Assembly: GCA_964036195.1 (NCBI GenBank)
Contig: OZ038452.1
Span: 19,293,785 to 19,357,784 of the forward strand
DNA length: 64,000 nucleotides
Direction: 5' to 3'
Origin: Sphaerolaimus hirsutus
Taxonomy: Eukaryota; Nematoda; Chromadorea; Monhysterida; Sphaerolaimidae
The position numbers and the translations under genes are program-made. This document shows positions 22,301 to 32,699 of this stretch, piece by piece; position 1 is the stretch's first letter; each line of letters begins with the position of its first letter. Below the pieces are notes generated by a model. That model worked only from the letters and a program-made list of their open reading frames with translations, did not search any database and was not told the origin of the DNA.

Positions 22301-25300
22301 GTACGCCCGACATATTTTTTAAAGTTTAGCCGCATTGACGCACATGCACCGAGAGCAAGGCGGTTCGTAAAATATACGAAACCATCCCTTAAGGTTGCCG
22401 ATATTGCAATATGACGTATATCACTTCGATTTTGGCCCGGAAATCACGATTTCGTCATTTCTTGGCCGTCTGCCAATTCGTATTTTATTTTATTTTGTCG
22501 GGCGGGTTACTCGCATAGGTCGCGCTTTTGTATAGTCAATGGCGCACCGCACACTGCCTTTGCAGGTTCAGCGTTCGAACGTTTTTTTCCCATCCGCTGA
22601 ACTAAAAACGCGGAACCGCCAAAAGCGCTGAACTCCAAATCGTCCGGACGATTAAAATTGGGCGGTTTGTCAATTCAGCGAGTGAAAAATTCGGACGATT
22701 TGGCGCGCTGAAATGATCTCGAACACTGTACTTCGATTTCAAACGCTGAACAGTACATTTAAGATAAGAGGGTGCCGAGCGGAATTTCAGGTGGATTGGT
22801 GTCGCTGTGCGCCGCCATTCGGCCACGACACTAGTGAACTGTAACTTCCCAAATATAGTTAGGAGTCAACAAAGTCACTGTATGTTGTGATGTTTAATAT
22901 AGCCATACAATGACAATGGGATAACATTGTAAAATAATTTTTATGTCGACTCGTTGCATTTAGCACCTTTCTTTTGAACGGGATTGACTCTTTGTGAATT
23001 GTTTTTGTTTTGTTTTGTGAATTGTTTTTGTTGAGTTTTTGGGATCGGGATGAGCATTCCAAAATCTCAGGAGATTTATATTTAATTATAATTAAAAATT
23101 TATATCATATTTATTTAACTATAAGAAAATATAAATAAATATCTCCTTTATATTTATTTATATTTACTGTGTTGTTCAGAGGGATTTTATTTAATTTTTG
23201 TGAGAGATTTTCTGAGTTTATATTTAATCATATTTTCTGAAAAACACCCATTTCTTGGAACATTAATCAGGATTGGGGTCTGGAGATTGGAATTAGTTTT
23301 TGGGATTGTGATTTTGAAAAAATATGATATCATAGGTTTTTATCAATTTGCCATAAAAATGGTGTAGAAACACACCTGGTGCCAGCTCCGCAAGTGAAAT
23401 GGGAAGTGAGAACTGAAACAGACTGTGCCATCTAGGGTTGGAAAAAATCAATTTTTTTAAACAACTTGATTTGAAGAAAAAGAATCAATTTAAAAAAAAT
23501 TAAAATCAGATTTTTTTAATCATCCAAAATAGGGGGTTTAGATTCAAAATATATGTTGAGTGTCAGGCAATGTATTGTTATGTCTATTGTGGTCATATTA
23601 TGACTGTGGAGTCATGGTAAAGCATTATAAGCAGTGATTTCTTTTAAAAATATCCATTTTTACATCGACAACGACGTCCATATATCGCCTTTTGTTGAAC
23701 ATTCATGACGTCAATTGAAGTTCAGCATGGAATAGTGCTTAAATATGGTTGTAAGAGAAGGCTCATACATCAGGGGTCTCCAAGATTTTGGCCCTCGCGG
23801 GGGCTGGATAGATAGCTAATCGCTCCTCTGGAGGGATAGATAGCTGAAAAAAATTTCTGGGGGGTGCTCGCGGGGGCAAAATATATAGGCTTTTTCAGTG
23901 CATAGAAGGCGGAAAGGGGAAAAAATCGCTAATAATCGGTTAAAAGTGGCCAAAAGTAGGTTTAAAATGGCTAAAAACAGGCATATAACCATGCATATAG
24001 CCGGAGAGCACAATTTTGAAGGTTAACAACTATAAAAAGGTGCGAAAATTGGTGATTTTTAGCAAAAATTGGGGCAAAATTTCTCAAAAACCACTCCACA
24101 TAGATAGATAGCTGAGCGATTTGGGGGGGGGGGTCTTTGGGGGTAGTAGCCAAAAATTTTGCCTTGGGATAGATAAATAGCTGAGTGGCCTCGGGGATAG
24201 ATAGATAGCTGGCGGATTTGGGGGGGGGGGCAGCCCCCCCCCAGCCCCCCCCCCTAGGAGACCCCTGTCATACATTGACAGTGATGTTACACTCTGTAGA
24301 AGCATGTGGGAGCATATTGGCAGGATATTATACACTAACACTACACTGGCATATCATGGCTTATAACACGGTAACATGAATAAATGGAAGCTTTTACACT
24401 AAAAATGCCCCAAAACCCATATAAACACCACCAATGGTAATGTGTATAAGAAATTGCACCCAAAAAAATTGCAAAATAACTAGTGCAACTCTACCAGAAA
24501 TTTTGCCTTTTGATTTTTTAAAATTATAATAAGTTTCCACCCTTTGATTTTAAAAAAAATCAGTAAAAAAATCAAGTGCCAATCCTACTCTGTGATGTTA
24601 TATATGACCACATAATGGCTGTGGAGCCATGGGATAGCATTATACGTGGTGATTTTTGTCAAAAATGTCAATTTTTTGTTGACATGTTCATATATAGCCT
24701 TACAGTCAAATGTTCATGACTTCAAGTGAAGTTTGGCACGGAATAGTGATCAAACAAAATTATAAAAGGAGGTTGTTACTTCAGGAGTGATGTTACACAC
24801 TGGGGGTACATGGAAGCACATTACTTGAATATTATATACTACAGCAACATATGACGCTTATTAACCCACGGTAGCACATAGAAATGGATGTTTTGATACT
24901 AAAAATGCCACAAAACCAATGAAAGCAACCACAAATGTCAATTTGCGTGTGAAGTTGGGCGCTTGCGCGCAAATTTTTTGCAAAATACCTTGTGCTTAAG
25001 TACTAAAAATTTCTGCAAATGTTTAAAAAAAGTCGTGTTTTTACGTCATCGTGACATCCCAGATCAGATCCCGCAGGCAGGCAGCCCAGATCCCGATACT
25101 TAGTGATGTGAAAAGCGCCAGGACCCAAGCGCCAAGCACCAAAAGTGACATGGCTCTTTTTCGAACCTCAGCGCCAAAGACAATGGCGCCAGAGGAAAAT
25201 GGCGCTAAGCACAAAAAGCGCTATGGCGCCTTTTGCTTTTTTCAAAGCACCGGTGCCAGGAGTTTTGTTCCTGTCACCATTAAAAATAGCACTAAAGGCA

Positions 25301-28300
25301 CCATGGCGCTTTTCCGAACATCAGTGTCAAGCACCAATGACTCCAGAGCAAAATGGCGCCAAGCGCAATGGCACTTTTTGATTAGGCGCTAGGACCATGG
25401 TGCTTTTACATCACTACCGATACATCTATCTTGGCAAACCCAATACTCAGTCCTGGTCCCGGTACCCACCCTAGTGTTGGTCCTATAGATGGCAAAAAAA
25501 GATTCAAAAATTTAAAAACGTTTTCAATTTTTTTGACTTTTTGAATTTTTGATCACATGGTGTAAAAAATACTTAAAAACCTATTTATTTAAAAATTTTG
25601 GTAACATTTTGGAATTTTCTATTTTTGGGGGTATATTTTTGGTTGAAATGAGAAAAAATGCTAAAAAAACCCTAAAACATCACTTTTACATGATTTTTTT
25701 TGTAGCAGCAGAACATAGATGTGCAACTATATCTGCAGTTACAGCTGAGATTAGAGCTAAATGTAAAATGATGATGTAAAATGATGTTGTAAAATTAGTT
25801 TAAATGAGTGTGGATGATGCTACGGGTCTCCAATTTTTTATAGATAATATATGTATCAATACCTTAATTGTGACCGATACTGAGTGTGATCAGCGCCAGC
25901 TGGAGCAAATTGCAAAATTCAATTTTTTACATTTTACGTCATCATTTTACGTAAGGGAACAAATTTTACATTTTACATCAATGGTTGCATGCAATCATTG
26001 ACTTGAAATGTAAAATTTGTTCCCTGATGTAAAATTTTGGCGTAAAATGAAAAAAGCAAATTTTCCCATTTGCTCCAGCTCAGTATCGGTCACAATTAAG
26101 GTGTTGATACATATATTATCCATTAAAAAATTGGAGAACCGCAGCATCATCCACAATCATTTAAATTAATTTTACAACTTAATTATACGTCATCATTTTA
26201 CGCTGAGCTCTAATCTCTGCTTAAAAGCAAAGAAAGCTGTAAAACATAAAGGTATTCAAAATTTAAATTCAAAAATGCTTTAATTTGATGCAAAAAAAAT
26301 GATAAGTAATAAAAAAGATACAAAAAATTGGTAAGTATACTCGGCGGACCGCATAGTATGCACCCAAAATTATTTATGTCCTGGTTGATAACACGTGAGC
26401 TGGATACTTAACTGGATACTTACAAAAAGAAAAATATTTTTTTGAAGAAAAAGGCCGAGTCGTGTACAAACGAGGAATGTTTTTCCCATCTTCGTTTTTG
26501 CTGGAATTATTTTGATTTTATCAACAATGACGTCATGATGGAGTGTTTCCTTCAGAAAAATGCATAGCGCGCGGTCTGTCGAGTATAATAAAAAATATTC
26601 AAAAGTCAAAACTAAAAGTATTTAAAAATTCAAAATTAAATTCAATAACTATTTTCAAAAAAGATTTGAAATTCATAAAGTAGTTTCGGTAAAAACACTT
26701 AAAAATTTATATATTTTTTTCAGAGGGTTTGCCATCTTTACTTGGGGAGTTTCATTCTAAAATGAATATATATATATATGCATTTTAGAGCTGGCATTTT
26801 AAGTTTGCATTTTAAGTTTTTCGATTTTTCAAAATCGCATTTTAAAGTTTGACGCTGGCCCGATGGCGCTATGTTTGGGGGACGACGCTTGCCCCTGCAC
26901 TTTTCAGATAGATCCGACATTTCTCTACAATTTTTGTAATCACAAATTTTGTTGGCCGGGAAATATTTAGGGAGTTATGTGAGATTTTGTAAGTCACCCA
27001 AAATTGGGAACAAATCTGAACATTTGAAATTAAATGTTAAATAATTTCTTAACGGTGCATCGTAGGATAAAACGAATTACATCACTGCGAAGCCCGTGTC
27101 TAAAAGTACCTCTACCTAAATTTTCAGATCAATATATGCACACATATTTGATTTATAGTGCAAAATAGATTTGGAAATTCACATATGCATTTTTGGAAAT
27201 GAAACTTTTTTTTGTATGGGAATTCCGGCCAGCTCTTCGCGGCCGCGCCAAAGCACGCGTGCATTTTTGGAAATGAAACTATTTTTTGGATATGTGCACT
27301 TATGAAATAAAAGTCCTGTTTTTCATAGGGTTTCTGAGATGGATGTGTACTTTCCATGTGAAAATTGTCATTTTTCTGAAAAACGGTACCACTGTATCTC
27401 GGGAACGAAATGGACTATAACGCGGATTATTTTCTAAAATGTGAAAAACTGTACGTGGAGGTCAAATCCACGCTTAACTCGATTTTTCTGGATTTGGCGC
27501 TTGTGAACTTTTAGAATGGAACTCCCCACTTGTCCCGATAAAAATTCCAGTCCACCCCGATATAAAAATTTCCAGTCCCGGTCTCGGCCTGAACAACTGG
27601 TCCTGCTTGAACTGTAATTTCGATCCCCCAATCTCAATACAATTTATAAATACCCTACTTAAGCTTGAATTCATACCATCCGGACGATTTTTCAACATGA
27701 TTCCAGTTGTTTTGAGATTCATGAAATTCAGACGCGGAACTGAAAATTCATGGGTTTGTGAAAATTTACATAAACTCAAAAATAAACAATTTCTGAAAAA
27801 ACTTTTCTCTCTTCATTTTTGAAGCTTAAATGCTAGCTGAGCACACATTCAAATTTCATGAATGTATCTCATATCGTTAACAAGATACATATCATTAAGC
27901 AACAGTAGCACGGGCGCTGAACTCAACTCGCACGCTGAACCTCGACGCTGCACTGCGACGCTGAACTGCAGGAAAAAAGTGTTCGGACACTTTCATTTTG
28001 AAAGATGCTGAAATGTCAAGTTCAGCGAATGACCAAAATTGGTCAAAAATGCATCCAAATCAGTCCGAATTTGTTTGGACATTTTGAAAAACCAATATGG
28101 CGGCAGTTAAACCGCTGAACTGAAAGCGTCCGAACCGCGGATTCCGAGTTCAGATTCAGCAGATTTCAAACGTTCGAACGCTGAACGTCCAAAATCAGTG
28201 TGCGGTGCGCCAATTGGTCACTTTTTTAGTGTTCACTATCTGCAACCGAAACCATGAGGGCAGCGACAAGAAAGAAATGCATGCACGAGCGTACAAAAGC

Positions 28301-29098
28301 GCGACTTATGCGAGTAACCCGCCCGACAAAATAAAATAAAAAACGAATTGGCAGACGGCCAAGAAATGACGAAATCGTGATTTCCGGGCCAAAATCGAAG
28401 CGAAATACGTCATATTGCAATATCGGCGACCTTAAGGGATATTTTCGTGTATTTTACGAACCGCCTTGCTCTCGGTGCATGTGCGTCGATGCGGCTGAAC
28501 TTAAAAAAATCTATCGGGCGTACGCCCTACCCTACAAATCTGTAGGGAGTATTAAATCTGGCCCCAGGCAGCGCTTGGCCCGTGACACCATTTCACGACG
28601 TCTTTGACGCCTCCTCTCGATTTCAATTGCCAAAATGTTGCACGGCATGAGACCCACCATCACATATTCCAGCCCCCTCCCCCTCGTCCCCAATGCCCAT
28701 CAGCCTTAGCGAGCGCTCAATCTCATTATCTCCTTCCAAAGCCATCGGCTCCAACTGGCGTTCGATCCAGAACACCCTGGGAGCACTCCCAGATCCTGTA
28801 AAATGTCAAATGTCATGCAAAGTGTCAAGAGTGATGTAAAATGCCGTGGGAAATGGTAAACGTGTTTGCCCTTCTCAGGGCATTTTACATGACTTTTGAC
28901 ACTTTGCACGAGATTAGACAAGGCATTTTACAGTGTCTGGGAATGGCACCTGGCCGAGCCGCATGCTTGCAATACGATTTTGTCCACGTACAACTTGTCC
29001 TGCAGCGACAGGTGCAGCGTGCCCGACACCGGGTCGCCCGGCGCGTAGGTGGAATAGGGCGACGAGAATGTTATATGCGACGACTGGATTATTGTCAT
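19372..29098 (-). CDS. Alpha-arrestin (arrestin-domain-containing protein) with two PY motifs, eight exons
   Basis: Exons, 5' to 3': 29098-28950, 28776-28658, 22049-21643, 21346-21139, 20859-20742, 20285-20194, 20081-19917 and 19613-19372, 499 residues, all phases consistent. The N-lobe begins ITFSSPYSTYAPGDPVSG and SGTLHLSLQDKLYVDKIVLQ (family Y.pGe.V.G.v). It continues with ARVFWIERQ, RIYFDKRITLY, MPGNYQFQFCFELPDDLPTS and GTIRYFVK. The C-lobe has PFNLNAVP, GYVPGQALSMTIDLRNNT, LYIPAVVPTFNEADLIEVDY and APVIVGTIPL. The tail carries PPPAY and PPSY, ligands for NEDD4-type WW domains, so the product should recruit a ubiquitin ligase to membrane cargo. Exon 6 was recognised only by phase and position. 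Intron 1 equals a MITE, intron 2 is 6.6 kb of nested repeats, and exons 2-3 encode an unusually long acidic-then-basic insertion (RRSS, SRRSSS) in the N-lobe. Confidence 0.93.
19672..19900. mobile_element. Harbinger-like ACACACT..TGTCAACT hairpin MITE, alpha-arrestin intron 7
   Basis: GCTACACACACTGGGTGTCAAC and inverted GTCAACTACTGTGTAG ends resemble the elements at 8416-8783 and 61313-61528. No coding capacity. Confidence 0.55.
20332..20721. mobile_element. ACCGTATTTCGTCGAAATAACC MITE, alpha-arrestin intron 5
   Basis: Inverted ends ACCGTATTTCGTCGAAATAA and TATTTCGAGGAAATACGGT. Subterminal GGGGTTATT/GGGGTTAATT words. It fills most of the 456-bp intron between exons 5 and 6. Confidence 0.7.
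23433..24587. mobile_element. TAGGGTTGG hAT-like MITE split by a second hAT-like element
   Basis: Left TAGGGTTGGAAAAAATCAAT, right GTGCCAATCCTA. The interior words (GTGGAGTCATGG, TAAAGCATTATAAGCAGTGATTTC) are those of the family. The insert is 23771-24267. A further truncated copy of the family continues at 24588-25047. Confidence 0.7.
23771..24267. mobile_element. hAT-like element, CAGGGGTCTCC ends, 497 bp
   Basis: CAGGGGTCTCC and GGAGACCCCTG ends with a perfect duplication TCATACAT (23763-23770, 24268-24275). The interior has repeated GATAGATAGCTG and long G/C runs. No transposase. Confidence 0.85.
24588..25047. mobile_element. Truncated TAGGGTTGG family copy
   Basis: Begins abruptly with CTCTGTGATGTTATATATGACC, an internal word of the family. 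It runs through TTGCGCGCAAATTTTTTGC to an A-rich stretch. Its left part is absent. Confidence 0.6.
25101..25416. mobile_element. GGCGC-type hAT-like element
   Basis: TAGTGATGTGAAAAGCGCC left, TGCTTTTACATCACTA right, duplication CCGATACT (25093-25100) and CCGATACA (25417-25424), 7/8. The interior is rich in GCGCCA/TGGCGC words. Confidence 0.75.
25505..26700. repeat. Large imperfect palindrome centred near 25993
   Basis: Arms about 25730-25985 and 26000-26225: GCTGAGATTAGAGCT pairs with AGCTCTAATCTCTGC, TGTATCAATACCTTAATTGTGACC with GGTCACAATTAAGGTGTTGA, and GGGAACAAATTTTAC with GTAAAATTTGTTCCC. The outer zones (25505-25720 and 26236-26330 plus 26590-26700) are A/T-rich and also pair. It is most likely a MITE; termini are unclear. 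Confidence 0.6.
26336..26590. mobile_element. TATACTCGGCGGACCGC family element
   Basis: AGTATACTCGGCGGACCGC left and GCGGTCTGTCGAGTATA right, with TGACGTCA, GTGTTTCC and GAGTCGTGTACAAACGAGG inside, as in 16722-17025 (reversed). Confidence 0.65.
28777..28949. mobile_element. Hairpin MITE that forms the whole of alpha-arrestin intron 1
   Basis: The 173-bp intron reads, on the coding strand, from GTGCCATTCCCAGACACTGT to CAGGATCTGGGAGTGCTCCC AG. Both ends are the terminal repeats of the CTGTAAARTGT family and the arms pair almost completely (GCAAAGTGTCAA with TTGACACTTTGC). The exons outside (GGCTCGGCCAG and GGTGTTCTGG) join in frame as GSARVFWIE. The splice donor is the element's own GT. The acceptor AG lies at its other edge. 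Confidence 0.75.
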
Positions 29099-29530
29099 TT
29101 TGAGTTAGCTGATTGAAATTCAATCGTTTTTTATTCGTTTTAACTCGGGAACTTTTTTGAATGTTCCGTTAGGTCGGCGGTTTATCGCACGGAAGTTTTC
29201 TGCTGTTCTTTAATAAAAAATATAACAGCGATGATAGACGTACTGTGCCATAAATAGGTATATTTAGACATAGGTATCCTTGCTAGTTGACCAGATAGTT
29301 TAAGTTATTTTTCCGCCCATATTTTCAGTCTGATGTCGCCGTTTGCAGTGAAATAAAAAAACTGCTGTCTGTGCTGTTTGTGTCATCAATTGCTGCAAAA
29401 AAGAGTCTGGTAAATGTGTAATGTTTTTTGCATGGCTTGCGATATGTATTCATATAAATGTGCAATAACATAACGTAAATGTTTATTTATTTATTCCGTG
29501 ACCAATGAAAAGGGTTCGTCATATTGTATG

Positions 29531-29705
29531 TAGTGATGGAAAAGGAGCCGGGAAATATGGCACCGCACTGCACCGGCACCTTTGCCAGTCCTCAGAAAGC
29601 GCACCTGGGCACCAGCACAAAATTGGAACCGGCACCGGCAGGGCACCCTCGAAAAAGGGCACCGCGCCGCACCAGCAGCTGTGCCCCGGTGCTTTTCCAT
29701 CACTA
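29531..29705. mobile_element. TAGTGATGGAAAAG element with GCACCGG-rich core
   Basis: TAGTGATGGAAAAGGAGCCGG left, GGTGCTTTTCCATCACTA right. Flanks ATTGTATG and ATTGAGTG match at 6 of 8 positions. It is a cousin of the GGCGC elements. Confidence 0.65.
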
Positions 29706-29792
29706 ATTGAGTGCCCTGTAGATAAGGAATCACATGATTATCATTGAGTCGTACACAGTTGCTGATAAACTGGCAGCAATTGTGACCGTGAC

Positions 29793-30441
29793 TAGTGATG
29801 TAAAACGCCATGGCGACTTTGACGCTTGACATTATGATGGCGTGGCGCCATTGGTGTTTGGCGCTAGCAACTTTACAAGCGCCAAAAAAACGCCACACAA
29901 TCAATAATAATTCCTTCAAGAGATCACCCAAAAATGCTAAAAGCACTGTCAGTTTTCCTAGGGAACTATAAATTTAAATACATTTTATTTAATCACTTTA
30001 TGATTGTTTTCTCAAAATAGAGTGGATCAGCATGAGGTACTCCCATATTTAGTATTTATTTATAAGTTTGGAAAAGTAAATACTTATAAGTTTGGAAAAG
30101 TAAATATTTATCTGCAAAGTATTTTGGATGAATTTAATTTTTACTTAGCTCACTAAGATCTGGGAGTGTTTCGATAGGTGGGGGTTAATTCAAGGAAATA
30201 TGGTAAATATGTACCTATTTTTGTGAAAATATTTGATCAATCATTCAGATGGACAGAGTAAATTTCCATACAAAAGTGCAGTCAGTACCATTTCATTATA
30301 ACAATGTAACAAAATGTGTCATATGTTTTGACGCTGGCAGTTTTGGCATTTGGTGCCATTGGCGCTAGGCTCTTTAATTCATAAAACCGCCATGGCGCTG
30401 TTGGCGCTTGGCGCCGAAGCCCGGCGTTTTTTACATCAGTA
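29793..30441. mobile_element. GGCGC-type hAT-like element, 649 bp
   Basis: TAGTGATGTAAAACGCCATGG left and GGCGTTTTTTACATCAGTA right, with GGCGC words near both ends and a unique AT-rich middle. The TSD is not clear. Confidence 0.6.
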
Positions 30442-31448
30442 CTAGTCATGACTACAATTACTTTGGAATAAGAAACCTCGGAGCATGATCGATGAAGCCT
30501 ACCACGCATTCATCACTCAAACTCAGATTTGTAGGGAGCCTAGCAACTGATGGCTGGTTTTAAACAGCAAGTGGAAAAAATCCGACTACTTATTTGAGAG
30601 TTGTGCGCAAATCCAACTGACTATTTACATGTAATGAAAACTAAAAGCGCCTGTATGCACTAAGAATATGTGTACGCATTTATGTGAAAGTTTGTTCGAT
30701 GCGCAGTGGAAACCATAAGGCTACAAACTTTTATTGCCGCTCGTCAAAAACGCGGTGGGACACAGCGACAGTGTTTAGAATCGATAATGTACTTCGTGAC
30801 ATTTCCGCCACTGCCGAATGTAGTGCCGCGCTGAAATCGCGCTTAAAATGGCTGAAATGGCTTTAAAAACACAAAGCACGTATTTACATCCGCATACGGA
30901 AACTCTGCTGGGCAAGATCATAAACGCTCATGTTCATCATCATTAGATATTATCCTTCTGCAAAAAGCGCATGCGCTAGCACACTGTGTCCACGCGCATA
31001 CTAAATAAGTTCCCGCCGATGGTTTTCGAACTCAGAGCAGTAGCATGTGCACTTCGCCAGGGGGCGTGGGGGGGCGTGACACCTGAAAGCGTGGCCGCTA
31101 GCTACTTTAGCTGCCGGTCTGGGGGGCGCTAACTCTGTCTGGCTCCATGGAGAGCTGAAACTATGTGCTCGAGCCGGAGGCTAATGGATTATGTGTACTG
31201 TATTTTCTGGAATAAAAACCCCTTGGAAAGTTCGCTTTTAATAGCCACCACACCCTTCAAGCAATCCTAAAACTGAATAACTGGGCAATATTTATCACCC
31301 GCGTTAGCGAAACGTAATGCCCCTTAAACTGCTGGATTCGAGACCATTTTTTCTCTACTTTCTATTTTCTATACCGGCTGATGCTAATGCTGATTCAGAT
31401 CACGGTCGATTTCATTCTGATTTTAAAATGTATCTGTTCCCATCAGAG
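30442..31448. other. Intergenic, no feature recognised
   Basis: Moderate-GC unique sequence between the alpha-arrestin and neurogenin-like genes. Short frames such as 30684-30866 lack family resemblance or splice context. Confidence 0.4.
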
Positions 31449-31963
31449 TTGCTAAAATCACGGAAATATTTCAAAGTTTATTTATATGTAAAATACTTTT
31501 TTACTCATCCCTACAGTACAGAAAATGTAAATGTAGAAGCCTGTACTCATGAGTAAATGTGAGTAAAATACTTTTTTCAGGAAAATGTACAATCGAGTAC
31601 TTTTTCCTCAAAAAATGTAAAAGCAAGTACTCTTCTTCATAAAATATGTTTAAGTGGGTACTTTTTTCATGTAAAATGTAAAAGCTACTACTTTATACAT
31701 ATGAGAGTGATTTTCACAGTGGAAGACAAAACAGATGTTGTTTTTAATGATTATTTACTATTTTTAGAAAAATTATATGATTTCTTGAAGATTTCTTGAT
31801 TTTAGCAGCAAAAATTGCTCTTTTAGCAACAAAAATACATTTTCTGTACACGTGTACTTTTCTTAAGTAACAGTACAGGTAAGTACAGGTACTTTTTAAA
31901 GTATAGTAAATGTATTTACACAGTACTCGAGTATCTGTAAACACATTTTAACAACTGTGGTTC
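31449..31963. mobile_element. GTTGTTAAAA-ended MITE with GTACTCG words
   Basis: GTTGCTAAAATCACGG left and TTTTAACAAC right. The interior is full of AGTACTTTTT, GAGTAAATGTGAG and ACTCGAGTA words. Further copies: 41498-41992, 47327-48183, 62521-62960 and a relic at 41164-41332. Confidence 0.6.
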
Positions 31964-32362
31964 CCATAATTACTGTCTAAGCAAGAAGATCTGACGTTAA
32001 AACTCTTCGGGAAACTTATTCGAGAAGCACGATATTCTATAGGCGCTGCACGCGCTAGTTTACTGCCAGTAAATTCAAATTTTGGTAAACTCATAAATCA
32101 ACTTTCAATGACATTTGAGCGTACTGGGATTAGGTATTTCTCGAGTACGGCTGAATGGGAGTAAAAATAACTTATTCCAGTAAACTCAAATGTGTTCAAT
32201 TCCGATTTATGAGTTAACTGAATTTTCTTGAATTCGCTAGCAAAGTAGTGTGTGCAGCCACATTGGACAGTGAATAACTACGATTTTAAAACTTATTACC
32301 CTGTCCGCATTGGACCAAAAGTGTGCAAAGATGTAGAATGTGTGCTGTCAGTAAATTTACCT

Positions 32363-32695
32363 ACCGTATTACCTCGAATTATCCCCCCTTGAATTAACCC
32401 CCCTCGAATTACCCCCCTCTCAAAATGGGCTGGGGAAATAATAACCCCCCCTCGAAATACCCCCCCCTCCGGAATGATGTACATCATGTATGCAATGTAC
32501 ATGATGTATTTATTACTGCTAATTTGCATTGCAGCTACACAGACTAGTTTGTGCAGTTTACGCAAATCCCTACTATTTACTACGATTCATACGAAAATTT
32601 CCGACGAAATAATACCCCCCTCGAATTAACCCCCCTCAAATTTTGCTGGCGAAATAATAAACCCCCATGGGGTAAATATTTCTAGGTAATACGGT
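32363..32695. mobile_element. ACCGTATTACCTCGAATTATCC MITE
   Basis: Inverted ends ACCGTATTACCTCGAATTAT and AGGTAATACGGT. Many CCCCCCTCGAATTA words. The ACATGATGTA core also occurs in 20332-20721 and 46855-47227. Confidence 0.7.
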
Positions 32696-32699
32696 ATTT

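Larger units (their letters stand above)
22540..28212. mobile_element. Large GGCGCACCGCACACTG-ended element with GCTGAAC subterminal arrays
   Basis: Left end TGGCGCACCGCACACTG, right end CAGTGTGCGGTGCGCCA. Just inside both ends are clusters of GTTCAGC/GCTGAAC and GTTCGAACG words (22560-22755 and 27905-28190). The middle (22830-27900) is AT-rich and filled with other elements. AAT may flank both sides. I see no transposase frame. The small copies at 3321-4170 share the ends. Confidence 0.6.
22259..28565. mobile_element. Foldback element with about 275-bp inverted arms, alpha-arrestin intron 2
   Basis: Left arm 22259-22534 begins GGGGGCAGATTTAATACTCC. The right arm, 28291-28565, is its inverted copy ending GGAGTATTAAATCTGGCCCC. 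Shared internal words include TACAGATTTGTAGGG, GGGCGTACGCCC and TTGGCCGTCTGCCAATTCGT. The arms match over nearly their full length, with a few changes. No TSD is clear and no transposase is present, so the superfamily is open. The arms enclose the element at 22540-28212 and everything nested in it, which suggests a palindromic element of about 0.6 kb later split by insertions. Confidence 0.75.

Noticed and set aside
22259-28565. Polinton-type or other large virus-like element suggested by long inverted arms
   Set aside because: No polymerase, integrase or capsid-like frame is visible between the arms, and the length is mostly explained by nested small transposons.
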